Origin: a virus
Virus record (IMG/VR): IMGVR_UViG_3300012923_000052
Span: 1-24,507 of that record
DNA: 24,507 nucleotides
Direction: 5' to 3' (one strand)
Shown here: positions 1 through 7,190 of the stretch, in pieces
Numbering within the stretch: position 1 is the first letter of the stretch
How the letters are laid out: each line of letters starts with the position of its first letter
Position numbers and translations under genes: made by a program
Notes under the pieces: generated by a model
What the model was told of the DNA's origin: nothing
The model's input: only the letters and a program-made list of their open reading frames with translations
Databases searched by the model: none

Positions 1-510
1 ATGGACGGGTATAGCAATTACCCCACGGTATTCACCATGCAGGGGTTCAACCTATTCTACAATACTCCGACGAAGACAGTCGTCCCTCTCCATGCGGAAG
101 AAGATTCGTTCTTTCCGTGTGCTAAGATTAAGGGACAACTACATTTAGTCCGACCTGAGGTATTGGTTTCCCTTGACATTGAGTACGGGAATGGCGTACA
201 ATTCAAACGTCGGAGGGTGAAGCTTCTGCTCCCCTACCGAAAGAAAGCTCGTGGTCCATGGAAGACGCTGGGTGGAAAGCCCCTGCCTCGTGCCCTGCAA
301 GGATGGCGAGGGAAAGAAAGCGTTGAGAGACTTCACATCGTTGAAGCCTACATGTACGTAGGTCGTCAGACTTACTGGGACAAGTCTCTCGATGGTGGAT
401 ATTCGACACTCCAATGTCCTATTCAATTTCCAAACGTAGAGAAGAATTGGCTACCACGTTATTATGAGTACACTAGAACATTCGAAGAGTCTCAACGAGA
501 TAATCGTTGA
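1..510 (+). CDS. Gamma-glutamylcyclotransferase-like (GGCT/AIG2-like) protein, possibly 5'-truncated by the window edge
   Basis: Open frame of 169 residues that begins with an ATG at the very first base, so the true start may lie upstream of the window. The core KIKGQLHLV, followed by LVSLDIEYGNGVQFKRRRV and later VEAYMYVGR, resembles the small beta-barrel fold of phage GGCT-like proteins, in which a 'KGxLY' strand is followed by an 'LDxxEG' region and an 'RRxV' strand. The usual N-terminal YGSN-like loop is not clear, which fits a missing N-terminus or a divergent member. The protein might act on gamma-glutamyl peptides, but no activity can be asserted. Its 3' end overlaps the primase-helicase gene by 47 nt in another frame, so the two are probably co-transcribed. 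The family call is by pattern memory only. Confidence 0.55.
   Translation: MDGYSNYPTVFTMQGFNLFYNTPTKTVVPLHAEEDSFFPCAKIKGQLHLVRPEVLVSLDIEYGNGVQFKRRRVKLLLPYRKKARGPWKTLGGKPLPRALQGWRGKESVERLHIVEAYMYVGRQTYWDKSLDGGYSTLQCPIQFPNVEKNWLPRYYEYTRTFEESQRDNR
173..202 (+). promoter_or_regulatory. Candidate sigma70-type promoter inside the first gene
   Basis: TTGACA at 173-178 and TACAAT at 197-202 are separated by 18 nt: a perfect -35 and a 5/6 match to the -10. It lies within coding sequence about 260 nt upstream of the primase-helicase start and could drive the replication genes by host polymerase. A chance match inside a gene cannot be excluded. Confidence 0.3.
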
Positions 511-2023
511 GCAGCATATTCCCTGTGATGACTGTGGTTCCTCCGACGCTCGGTGTGTATACGCCGACGGCCACAGTCATTGCTTTTCATGTAATGCCCA
601 CATACCCGCGAGGAGGGAGAAGGAAGAATATTTGAGTAACGAATTTACTTATGAGTATTTACCATACCGTGGGATTGAGAAAGAAACATTCCGCTTTTAT
701 GATACTAAGACGAAGATAGACAGCGAAGGTAAACCTATTGCTATCGGCTTCCCGTATCCTAACGGATCGATGAAGGTTCGGACATTACCTAAAGGCTTCC
801 ATACTATAGGCGATATAGCAAAAGGAGGTTTATATGGCCGAGACAAGTTCCCCGGTGGATCAAATATTATCATCACGGAGGGGGAGTTCGACGCTCTCTC
901 GCTTTATCAGGTCCTGCGTATTCCTTGTGTCAGTATTCGGAGTAGCAATACTGGGAAGCTGGACGCTGCAATCGATCGATCCTGGCTTAACTCATTCGAA
1001 CGCATTTACCTTGCATTTGATGGAGATGGGCCGGGGAGGGAAGCGGCTGCTGAAGTCGCAAGTCTCTTCGATTACAACAAGATATACCAGCTCAAGTTCC
1101 CCGGCGGTCTCCGAAAAGACGCCAACGACTATCTCCGAGCCGGAGAAGGGGAAGAACTAGCCCGTCTATTCAGGACTGCCAAGAGGTATACGCCTGAACA
1201 AATCGTATCCTCTTGGCATGACTTCGAAAAGATACTGTCCGAAGTACCCAAGCATGGTACACCATACCCGTTTCCTACATTGAACTACATGACTTATGGC
1301 ATTCGGACCGGTGAGTCCGTGTTAGTGACGTCTCAAGAAGGCGTCGGGAAAACGGAGTTTCTCCATGCGATCGAACATTATCTCCTCACCAATACAAGCG
1401 ATGCGGTCGGTGCTATCTACCTCGAAGAGGGTAAGAAACGGCACCTCCAAGCTCTGGCTGGAATACATCTCCAACGACCGATCCATCTACCAGACTGCAG
1501 TGTTACCGACGCTGAAGCGTACGCTGCTGTACAAGCCGTTGTACAAGAAGATGAGCGTCTACACATATATAGCCATTTCGGTTCTGATGATCCAGAAACT
1601 ATTCTGGATGCAATTCGGTTTCTCGTTTCTGCGCGTGGTTGTCGCTATATCCTTCTTGACCACATTACTATGGTTGTGTCCGGTCTCGGAGGAGACAACG
1701 AAAGACGAGCACTAGACTATCTCTCGACCAGACTAGAGATGATGGTTAAAGAACTAGACTTCGCGTTGATCATTGTCAGTCACGTCAATGACGACGGATT
1801 GACGCGAGGGTCTAGGAACATATCGAAGATTGCAGATATTCGTATTGATCTTACGCGGGATATAAAATCCCCAGACCCTATCATAAGGCGCACGATGCAT
1901 GTCATGGTGGGGAAAAATCGCTTCTCTGGAAGGACTGGTCCGGCAGGTGACCTCCTCTTCGATCCCCAAACATACACACTATCCGAAGATTACGGATTTG
2001 CAGAAATTATGAAAGCTAATTAA
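464..2023 (+). CDS. T7 gp4-like bifunctional DNA primase-helicase
   Basis: A 519-residue replication protein that would unwind the fork 5' to 3' and prime the lagging strand; T7 gp4 is 566 aa. The N-terminal zinc finger has Cys21, Cys24, Cys40 and Cys43, the same spacing as T7 gp4. A TOPRIM primase domain follows, with TEGEFDA (Glu139) and AFDGDGPG (first Asp186) as the metal-binding motifs. The C-terminal RecA-type helicase shows a Walker A variant SQEGVGKTE (Lys296), a Walker B strand ending in ILLDH, and an IIVSH switch histidine followed by a LTRGSRNISKIAD segment, typical of the DnaB/gp4 family. ATG 464 is chosen because it gives a full zinc-finger domain, despite a 47-nt overlap with the previous gene. 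Its stop shares one base with the next start (TAATG), which implies translational coupling with the uracil glycosylase. Confidence 0.95.
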   Translation: MSTLEHSKSLNEIIVEQHIPCDDCGSSDARCVYADGHSHCFSCNAHIPARREKEEYLSNEFTYEYLPYRGIEKETFRFYDTKTKIDSEGKPIAIGFPYPNGSMKVRTLPKGFHTIGDIAKGGLYGRDKFPGGSNIIITEGEFDALSLYQVLRIPCVSIRSSNTGKLDAAIDRSWLNSFERIYLAFDGDGPGREAAAEVASLFDYNKIYQLKFPGGLRKDANDYLRAGEGEELARLFRTAKRYTPEQIVSSWHDFEKILSEVPKHGTPYPFPTLNYMTYGIRTGESVLVTSQEGVGKTEFLHAIEHYLLTNTSDAVGAIYLEEGKKRHLQALAGIHLQRPIHLPDCSVTDAEAYAAVQAVVQEDERLHIYSHFGSDDPETILDAIRFLVSARGCRYILLDHITMVVSGLGGDNERRALDYLSTRLEMMVKELDFALIIVSHVNDDGLTRGSRNISKIADIRIDLTRDIKSPDPIIRRTMHVMVGKNRFSGRTGPAGDLLFDPQTYTLSEDYGFAEIMKAN

Positions 2024-2721
2024 TGATTTATCCTTGGAAATTGAAATATTGGACTACCGGTGAATGGCAAGTAGTCAACGAAAGACTACACGACATGGAG
2101 AAGAGTCATGAAGTCTATAATCCGACGCGTCGAAACTTATTTAAAGCACTTCAAACTCTCAAGCCCGAGGATTGCAAAGTCGTCATCGTCGGCCAAGACC
2201 CATACCCACAGTCACGATTTGCTACAGGCTACGCGTTCTCTATCCCAGACGGAATTGAAAAAGAGGATTACCCGCCGACTCTCAACACGATATTCAAAGA
2301 ATACCAGAGTGATCTACACTACGGAGTACCACCTAGCGGTAACTTGGAAAAGTGGGGAGACCGGGGAGTACTGTTATGGAACGCTATCCCCAGCTGTCGA
2401 GCAAATCAAAGCCTTAGTCACGACTGGGATGAGTGGTCTTACCTTACACGTGAAATTATCACCAAGCTTTCCGCACAAGGCGGGATCGTTTTTGCTTTTC
2501 TCGGAGCGGTGGCCAGACGTTATATCGAAGATGTCGACTACACAAAAAACGTTTCCTTGGTCACATCACATCCTTCGCCGAGAGGTTCCCTCAACAGTAG
2601 AAATCCATTCCTCGGGTCGCGCATATTCACGACCATCAACGACAAGATAGCTGATTTAGGAGGACAACCAATCGATTGGAGATTGGACGATGCCAAAGGT
2701 AAAGGAAATCCTAGTCCGTAA
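2023..2721 (+). CDS. Uracil-DNA glycosylase, family 1 (Ung-like)
   Basis: A 232-residue enzyme predicted to cut uracil bases out of DNA. The water-activating loop reads VIVGQDPYP (catalytic Asp59). LLWNA gives the uracil-recognition Asn120, and TSHPSPRGS (His183) matches the HPSPLS leucine-loop motif of family 1. The length equals that of bacterial Ung (about 230 aa). The usual GQDPYH is GQDPYP here, a variant I believe also occurs in some cellular Ungs. The gene is coupled to the primase-helicase by a one-base overlap and sits in the replication block. That suggests it removes uracil from replicating phage DNA or acts on uracil-containing host or rival DNA. Its presence argues that the phage genome does not use uracil in place of thymine. 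Confidence 0.93.
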   Translation: MIYPWKLKYWTTGEWQVVNERLHDMEKSHEVYNPTRRNLFKALQTLKPEDCKVVIVGQDPYPQSRFATGYAFSIPDGIEKEDYPPTLNTIFKEYQSDLHYGVPPSGNLEKWGDRGVLLWNAIPSCRANQSLSHDWDEWSYLTREIITKLSAQGGIVFAFLGAVARRYIEDVDYTKNVSLVTSHPSPRGSLNSRNPFLGSRIFTTINDKIADLGGQPIDWRLDDAKGKGNPSP

Positions 2722-2842
2722 GGAATGGAACGGACAAGTCTGGTATGAGACCAAGCCGGTAGAGGAAAAAGACGAAGAAAAAGACGAGAAAACTAGTCTC
2801 GACCCATTTCCCCGGTATGTTGGTACTCCCGACCCGAAATAA
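2690..2842 (+). CDS. Small highly charged protein (50 aa), unknown function
   Basis: A 50-codon frame starting at ATG 2690, inside the 3' end of the uracil glycosylase gene, and ending at TAA 2840-2842. GGAG about 9 nt upstream is a reasonable ribosome binding site. The product begins with a basic stretch (MPKVKEILVRK), has a middle run alternating Glu, Lys and Asp (EEKDEEKDEK), and ends Pro-rich. No family is recognised. The case rests on the ribosome binding site, the tight packing and the lack of any other gene filling the gap. Confidence 0.55.
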   Translation: MPKVKEILVRKEWNGQVWYETKPVEEKDEEKDEKTSLDPFPRYVGTPDPK

Positions 2843-2856
2843 CGCACCAGCGGGCT

Positions 2857-2875
2857 TCCTAGGGCATCCTAGGGC
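2857..2875 (+). repeat. Tandem TCCTAGGGC repeat that can fold as a hairpin
   Basis: TCCTAGGGC occurs at 2857-2865 and 2867-2875 with a period of 10. Each copy contains the palindrome CCTAGG, so 2858-2863 and 2868-2873 can pair over a GCAT loop. It lies in the short gap before the next small gene, just upstream of its ribosome binding site. It could be an RNA processing or regulatory site; this is inference. Confidence 0.5.
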
Positions 2876-2895
2876 CTATCTAGAAGGAGTCGACC

Positions 2896-3063
2896 ATGCA
2901 GAAATACACCAGATCCTTCATAGAATTCCAACTTTCAGGGGTTGAGCCGTTATTTGCGTGGGAAGTCAGGGAATACGGTAAGCCAGACTACTTCACGAAG
3001 TGGCGGAGGCACTATTTATTAAAACGGTTATTAGATATTCAGTTAAAGGAATTTGACAGATGA
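2896..3063 (+). CDS. Small basic protein (55 aa), unknown function
   Basis: Frame of 55 codons starting at ATG 2896, with a strong ribosome binding site (GAAGGAG, about 7 nt before the start) and stopping at 3061-3063. The product has aromatic residues in its first half and a basic amphipathic C-terminal stretch (WRRHYLLKRLLDIQLKE) that could be a helix. Its stop overlaps the next start as ATGA. No family is recognised. Confidence 0.7.
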   Translation: MQKYTRSFIEFQLSGVEPLFAWEVREYGKPDYFTKWRRHYLLKRLLDIQLKEFDR

Positions 3064-3374
3064 AAACAGGCACAGCCGAAATCATCGACTTCCAACAAGC
3101 GAAGGCTCAGACGGCAGGTAGTGGAGGAGGAGACGATTACTTTGCGGGTATGAAGTTAGGGACTATATTTTGCTGTGCGTTGAATGGAAGTAATACTTCC
3201 TTCTTAGACGAATATATGTTATGTTCTAAAGCCGGTGTGACGGTTCTGCTACAGAACGCCCACGATGGACGGTTTGAACGTCACATCGGTTATAAATTCT
3301 GGAAACAGAATACGCTAGTGCAAATTCTGCACATCCCGACAGAAAAAGAAGAAGAAAATGGGAAAAGTGTATAG
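3060..3374 (+). CDS. Hypothetical phage protein (104 aa)
   Basis: Starts at ATG 3060, overlapping the previous stop by 4 nt, which suggests coupled translation. Features visible are an N-terminal IIDFQQAKA segment, a Gly/Ser-rich linker near residues 19-25, two adjacent Cys (FCCALNG), and an acidic/basic tail (EKEEENGK). The frame between looks like a small alpha/beta domain, but no motif or family is recognised. Confidence 0.75.
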   Translation: MKTGTAEIIDFQQAKAQTAGSGGGDDYFAGMKLGTIFCCALNGSNTSFLDEYMLCSKAGVTVLLQNAHDGRFERHIGYKFWKQNTLVQILHIPTEKEEENGKSV

Positions 3375-3531
3375 CTACGACCAAGCTCATTGGTCGACTA
3401 TGCGCATGGTACAAGAGGCTAAGAAGTGGTGCGAGGAACGCAACCAAGACGGTTCTCGAACCGGCAGTATCAAAGAACACGATGCTGTCCTGAAGTCTCT
3501 CATCAGCGCACATTCGGAAGAGGCTGCATAG
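3358..3531 (+). CDS. Hypothetical small protein (57 aa)
   Basis: Frame of 57 codons from ATG 3358, overlapping the upstream gene by 17 nt, to TAG 3529-3531. The ribosome binding site is weak and purine-rich (AAGAAGAA). The product is hydrophilic and probably helical, with no recognisable domain. The stop codon lies in the loop of a 9-bp hairpin (3516-3540), so a helix in the mRNA covers the end of this gene. Confidence 0.6.
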   Translation: MGKVYSYDQAHWSTMRMVQEAKKWCEERNQDGSRTGSIKEHDAVLKSLISAHSEEAA

Positions 3532-3540
3532 GCCTCTTCC
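3516..3540 (+). other. Hairpin spanning a stop codon, possible RNA processing site
   Basis: GGAAGAGGC (3516-3524) pairs perfectly with GCCTCTTCC (3532-3540) around a 7-nt loop that holds the stop codon of the 57-aa gene. There is no T tract after it, so it is not a normal intrinsic terminator. A role as RNase III site or mRNA 3'-end stabiliser, as in T7 transcripts, is inference. Confidence 0.55.
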
Positions 3541-3571
3541 CTTAGGTCATACCGACCGAACGGAGATTGCA

Positions 3572-3715
3572 ATGCCTTGGTATACACACACTCTGATGAT
3601 TGTCACTTGTGTCATCGTCATCATCGTCGCCGGCGTCTGGCTCAGCAAGAATGTATCCTATGGGTGCATCGATCTGGGTTTCATCAAACACTGTGGTGCG
3701 ACAGTCACCCGATAA
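3572..3715 (+). CDS. Small single-pass membrane protein (47 aa)
   Basis: Frame of 47 codons from ATG 3572 with GGAG about 8 nt upstream, stopping at 3713-3715. Residues 8-24 are strongly hydrophobic (LMIVTCVIVIIVAGVWL), one membrane segment, followed by a short tail with two Cys and a C-terminal TVTR. No family is recognised. Small membrane peptides of this kind are common in phage early regions, and the function cannot be stated. Confidence 0.65.
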   Translation: MPWYTHTLMIVTCVIVIIVAGVWLSKNVSYGCIDLGFIKHCGATVTR

Positions 3716-3720
3716 AGATT

Positions 3721-3745
3721 GTTGGCCTGTATCTAGCAGGCCAAC
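3721..3745 (+). other. Strong hairpin just upstream of the DNA polymerase gene
   Basis: GTTGGCCTG (3721-3729) pairs with CAGGCCAAC (3737-3745) over a 7-nt loop TATCTAG. It ends 12 nt before the polymerase ATG and has no T tract, so it looks like an RNA processing or translation-control element rather than a terminator. Confidence 0.55.
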
Positions 3746-3757
3746 ATTAATGAGATT

Positions 3758-5707
3758 ATGCGAATAGTATTAGACATTGAGACTAACCGACTAATCAACC
3801 CCGACAGGGTCTGGGTTATAGTCTGTTACGATATTGATAAGGAAGAATACCATGTATTTAGACACGTCACTGATGATGAGGAAGAGGCAGAAAGATTTAG
3901 AAGATTTAGTCAAGGCTGTACACTCGTTGTCGGGCATAATCTTTTGGGGTATGATGCTCCAGTCCTTGATACTTTATGTGGGATTTATTTTGATGTACAA
4001 CAAACATTAGATACTCTCATCATCTCAAAGATGGTTGACTACTCCCGTAAGGGACATTCGGTAGAAGACTATGGATTAGAGTTTGGGTATGAAAAGATAA
4101 AGCACCAAGACTTCACGAAGTACAGTCAAGAACTAGAAGATTACTGTACCCGTGATGTAGATATAACCTATGGTATATATCTTAAGCATCTTAAGTATAT
4201 AGATAACCTTAAGTACAAAGATGCTATAACCTACGAACATAGGTTCCAAGGTATTGTTAATAACCTTAGCCTTAATGGCTTTAGTTTCAATAAAGATAAA
4301 GCTAATACATTATTAACTAAGGTACTTAAGGACTTAAGTATATTAGACGTACAGATATTGGATGCTTTCCCTCCTAAACTAAAGTTAATACGCGAGGTTA
4401 TGCCTAAGGAGACCAAACATGGTACTATCTCTCTTTCTTCTATACCGAAACTTCTTCGTCAAGATATTCTTTCTATGTCTGTTGGTGCTCCATTCTGTTA
4501 TTGTTCTTGGGTTGACTTTAATCCTTCTTCTCATAAACAAATTATTGAAGTTCTTAATGAAGCTGGCTGGTCTCCGGTAGTCAAAACGGAGACTCATAAG
4601 GAAGTAGAACGTGAATTAAGTAAATTACGTCATACTAGACGAGACGAAGCACTTGACATAAGGTATCAAGAACTATATACTAAGTACAATCAATTAAGAA
4701 TAACAGGTTGGAAGATATGTGAAGATAACCTAGAGACGCTTCCTCTTTCTGCTCCCCCAGCAGCGCGTCTTCTAGCTAAGCGCATCCTGCTTGAGTCCCG
4801 AAGACGCACCCTAACCGAATGGTTAGCCCTCACAAGCACGGACAACCGTATCCACGGTAAGTTCTATGGTCTCGGAGCGTGGACCCATAGAATGGCGCAC
4901 CGTCAACCTAATACTGCAAACATTCCCCTAGAGTTCGATACGGCCGGCAACAAGAAGTTATACGGCAAGGAACTCCGCTCTTTATGGCAGGCACCTAAGA
5001 ATAGACTACTCATAGGTGTCGATGCCGAGGGAATACAACTCCGGATATTTGCTCATCTGATTGATGATCCTGAATTTACCGAAGCTCTGGTAAAGGGGAA
5101 GAAGGATGACAAAACCGATCCTCACTCACTTAATCGACGAATACTTGGAGACGTCTGCAAAAGCAGGCAAGTTGCTAAGCGATATATCTACGCACTTCTC
5201 CTCGGGGCGGGAAAGGGAAAGCTCCAAGAAATATTGGAGAGCGACGAGGCGTCTGCAGCTGAGGCTTATGAGCGATTACTTCAAAGGTACACGGGATTTG
5301 CGTATCTCAAGAACACGATCATACCTGCTGACGCAAAACGAGGATGGTTCACTGGCATTGACGGTCGTCCAGTTAAAATCCCTTCAGAAACATTCGGAGG
5401 GCGAAAACATCTTGCAATGTCTGGTTACCTCCAGAACGGTGAAGCTGTAGTAATGAAACGTGCCACCCTGATGTGGCACGATAAATTGAAAGATTATGAT
5501 GCTTTGTTGGTTAACCTTGTCCATGATGAATGGCAGGTAGAATGTCCAAACAACATGAGCACAGCCTTGTCTATCGCAGAGATGATGGCTTCATCATTAA
5601 AAGAAGTTGGACAGGACCTAAAATTGAGATGTCCCCTTGCTGGCAGTTACTGGAACGATGATTTGAAAGATTATACAATAGCCACTAATTGGTCAAAAAC
5701 ACATTAA
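3758..5707 (+). CDS. Family A (T7-like) DNA polymerase with 3'-5' exonuclease domain
   Basis: Replicative polymerase of 649 aa (T7 gp5 is 704). The proofreading domain has DIE (Asp6, Glu8), GHNLLGYD (Asn61, Asp66) and YCTRD (Tyr129, Asp133). Polymerase motif A is GVDAEGIQLR (Asp422). Motif B is RQVAKRYIYALLLGAG (Arg470, Lys474, Tyr478), and motif C is VHDEW (Asp590, Glu591). Tyr478 matches the T7 Tyr526 position that sets dideoxynucleotide sensitivity. Two normally conserved residues differ: the motif A Glu (T7 Glu480) is Gln427, and the motif B Tyr (T7 Tyr530) is Leu482. ATG 3758 starts directly with the exonuclease strand and has only a weak ribosome binding site; a hairpin lies 12 nt upstream. 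The first half of the gene is clearly more AT-rich than the second. Confidence 0.96.
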   Translation: MRIVLDIETNRLINPDRVWVIVCYDIDKEEYHVFRHVTDDEEEAERFRRFSQGCTLVVGHNLLGYDAPVLDTLCGIYFDVQQTLDTLIISKMVDYSRKGHSVEDYGLEFGYEKIKHQDFTKYSQELEDYCTRDVDITYGIYLKHLKYIDNLKYKDAITYEHRFQGIVNNLSLNGFSFNKDKANTLLTKVLKDLSILDVQILDAFPPKLKLIREVMPKETKHGTISLSSIPKLLRQDILSMSVGAPFCYCSWVDFNPSSHKQIIEVLNEAGWSPVVKTETHKEVERELSKLRHTRRDEALDIRYQELYTKYNQLRITGWKICEDNLETLPLSAPPAARLLAKRILLESRRRTLTEWLALTSTDNRIHGKFYGLGAWTHRMAHRQPNTANIPLEFDTAGNKKLYGKELRSLWQAPKNRLLIGVDAEGIQLRIFAHLIDDPEFTEALVKGKKDDKTDPHSLNRRILGDVCKSRQVAKRYIYALLLGAGKGKLQEILESDEASAAEAYERLLQRYTGFAYLKNTIIPADAKRGWFTGIDGRPVKIPSETFGGRKHLAMSGYLQNGEAVVMKRATLMWHDKLKDYDALLVNLVHDEWQVECPNNMSTALSIAEMMASSLKEVGQDLKLRCPLAGSYWNDDLKDYTIATNWSKTH

Positions 5708-5717
5708 GGAATATACT

Positions 5718-5888
5718 ATGAAAGATTGGAATGTAGAATACGATTATACCATGCGCACCGGTGGTGCTATGACGTTTCAGGCAGAGACCCGTGACGAAGC
5801 GGAGAGCCTTGGTTATGATTACGTTCGTGAGACATACCCGGACGCTATTGAAATTGAAATTGTAGAAGTGGATGAAATTAAGAAGTGA
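5718..5888 (+). CDS. Small acidic protein (56 aa), unknown function
   Basis: Frame of 56 codons from ATG 5718, 10 nt after the polymerase stop, with AAGGA about 8 nt upstream, to TGA 5886-5888. The product is acidic and patterned like a small beta/alpha fold: WNVEYDYTM, a central helix rich in Glu and Ala (TRDEAESLGYDYV), then IEIEIVEVDE. The A of its stop codon is the A of the next start, giving coupling to the putative SSB. No family name is claimed. Confidence 0.7.
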   Translation: MKDWNVEYDYTMRTGGAMTFQAETRDEAESLGYDYVRETYPDAIEIEIVEVDEIKK

Positions 5889-6400
5889 TGGCTAATTACG
5901 ATAAGACGAAGCGCCTTTCCGTCAAAGGTAAGTGCAAGTGGGCTCATGTAACTCGATTGAATAGGTTCGAGGAATGGTCTCTAGAGTTATGGCCTACCCC
6001 TGAAGATCTTGAAGTTATTCGGGAACTTCAGAGTAGAGGTCTGAAGAATACTATGAGAAAGGACGAGGATGGATACAACATCCGATTTAAAAGAAGCCCG
6101 AAAAGAGACATCCGACTCAGGACTGGAGAAGTCAAGACACTTATTTTCTCTCCTCCTACTGTCGCTATGTCTGATGGTTCCCCCCTTCCTAGTGGGGTAT
6201 CTATTGGGAATGGCAGCGATGTTACCGTCATCCTTGAAGTGTATACTCATGGAACTCCAGGAGGCGGTAAGGCCGTTGCAGCTAGGTTAGAAGGTGTCCG
6301 AGTAGACAATCTTGTCCCGTTCAATCCGGACTCAGACTATGATGTTGAGACGAAAGCGAAGGTAGACGAGCTGAGAGATCAGCCCGAACATACCTTCTGA
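5888..6400 (+). CDS. Putative phage single-stranded DNA-binding protein (170 aa)
   Basis: Likely start is ATG 5888, giving 170 aa; a GTG one codon earlier overlaps the previous stop and is less likely. The N-terminal part (VKGKCKWAHVTRLNRFEEWSL) and a strand-rich body with Gly/Ser loops fit an OB-fold protein. The C-terminus becomes acidic (DSDYDVETKAKVDEL) and ends in Phe, as in T7 gp2.5, where the acidic tail and terminal Phe contact the polymerase and helicase. Position right after the DNA polymerase supports a role at the replication fork. No sequence motif proves DNA binding. It is the last protein gene before the giant RNA region, whose first helix begins only 11 nt after the stop. Confidence 0.6.
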   Translation: MANYDKTKRLSVKGKCKWAHVTRLNRFEEWSLELWPTPEDLEVIRELQSRGLKNTMRKDEDGYNIRFKRSPKRDIRLRTGEVKTLIFSPPTVAMSDGSPLPSGVSIGNGSDVTVILEVYTHGTPGGGKAVAARLEGVRVDNLVPFNPDSDYDVETKAKVDELRDQPEHTF

Positions 6401-6410
6401 TACCATGATC

Positions 6411-6496
6411 CCGTGAGCAGGGCAAACCGTCTGAAGTAGGCCCGCGGAGTGACGATCCGCTCACGGTTCCTCCCGCCGTCCATAGGCGGTAAGAGG
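6411..6496 (+). other. 5' domain of the giant RNA: stacked helices
   Basis: CCGTGA (6411-6416) pairs with TCACGG (6461-6466), extendable to 8 bp as CCGTGAGC/GCTCACGG. Directly stacked on its 3' side is GCGGA (6444-6448) with TCCGC (6456-6460). The next hairpin joins CCTC (6469-6472) to GAGG (6493-6496) and CCGCC (6473-6477) to GGCGG (6485-6489), over a GTCCATA loop. This dense start lies only 11 nt after the SSB stop codon. Confidence 0.65.
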
Positions 6497-6523
6497 TGTG
6501 GAGCTGCATAGAGGCGACTCTGG

Positions 6524-6706
6524 CGGCTAGAGACGACAGCCGGGATTGGAGTAAGACTCCACGTCTGGAGTGAATGAAGCAAATTCCTCAGTCGAAAACC
6601 ACAGCCCTGAAAGAGGCCGGGCATGAGAGTCCGAGACGTCTAGTCTCGTCTGTGATTGAGGTCGTGGAGTGAAATATACGGAGATGCCACGTTAATCCGC
6701 CGTATA
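6524..6706 (+). other. Giant RNA hairpins, second block
   Basis: Readable helices are CGGCT (6524-6528) with AGCCG (6538-6542), and TGGAGT (6547-6552) with ACTCCA (6556-6561) over a 3-nt loop. CGAGAC (6632-6637) pairs with GTCTCG (6643-6648), and TATACGG (6675-6681) with CCGTATA (6700-6706). All are perfect; each alone could arise by chance, but their spacing makes a folded RNA likely. Confidence 0.6.
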
Positions 6707-6774
6707 CCCCGCACTAGTGTGAAGACTTAGTTGTCAAGCAATAGGCGCTGAAGGGACACCCTAAACAAAAGGGA

Positions 6775-6985
6775 ACCGGTGCGAACCCGGTAAAGAACTG
6801 GAGCGTGAGCGGACTTTGTCATAAGCAGAACGTGCACCGGTCTCATTAGCCGGTATATAAAACCTCACGAGTGGAACTCGCGGTATCTCTTCGGGAACTG
6901 TGGTAACAGGGAACGATGATCTCCTTAGGAGAATTGATACCAAGGATGCAGCGTAACTCTCCATCTTCCATAGCCGAGGAGTTAC
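6775..6985 (+). other. Giant RNA hairpins, third block with repeated ACCGG stems
   Basis: ACCGG-TGCGAAC-CCGGT (6775-6791) is a 5-bp stem with a T-loop-like 7-nt loop. A second ACCGG (6836-6840) pairs with CCGGT (6850-6854). Further helices are CGAGT (6868-6872) with ACTCG (6876-6880), TCTCC (6920-6924) with GGAGA (6928-6932), and the long GTAACTC (6953-6959) with GAGTTAC (6979-6985). Confidence 0.6.
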
Positions 6986-7022
6986 ACAGTGGCAGAAATG
7001 AGCCAATCTTTCTGATCGAAAT

Positions 7023-7190
7023 AGAGGAGCGTGACCTCTCTCCGCGTCGCGGAGGCCTTGCGGGTAGTAGATCGGACAATGACAGCGGGACGTTCGAGTC
7101 GTCTGAATTAGGTGTAGCTGTCAGTGAAGTACGGATCGCTCTGCGGAATGCAAGCCGGGTGAAACCGGTTAATGTCGTGTCGAGCACGAC
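7023..7190 (+). other. Giant RNA core with an exact tRNA-like T-arm
   Basis: AGAGG (7023-7027) pairs with CCTCT (7035-7039), and CTCCGC (7040-7045) with GCGGAG (7049-7054). A 7-bp helix, TGACAGC (7080-7086) with GCTGTCA (7117-7123), encloses GGACG-TTCGAGT-CGTCT (7088-7104). That inner arm is a 5-bp stem with the canonical tRNA T-loop sequence and a G-C closing pair. Then come CCGG (7155-7158) with CCGG (7165-7168) around a GTGAAA loop, and GTCGTG (7174-7179) with CACGAC (7185-7190). Confidence 0.65.

Noticed and set aside
3716-3757. Hairpin 3721-3745 as an intrinsic terminator
   Set aside because: No T tract follows the stem, and the polymerase gene starts 12 nt later.
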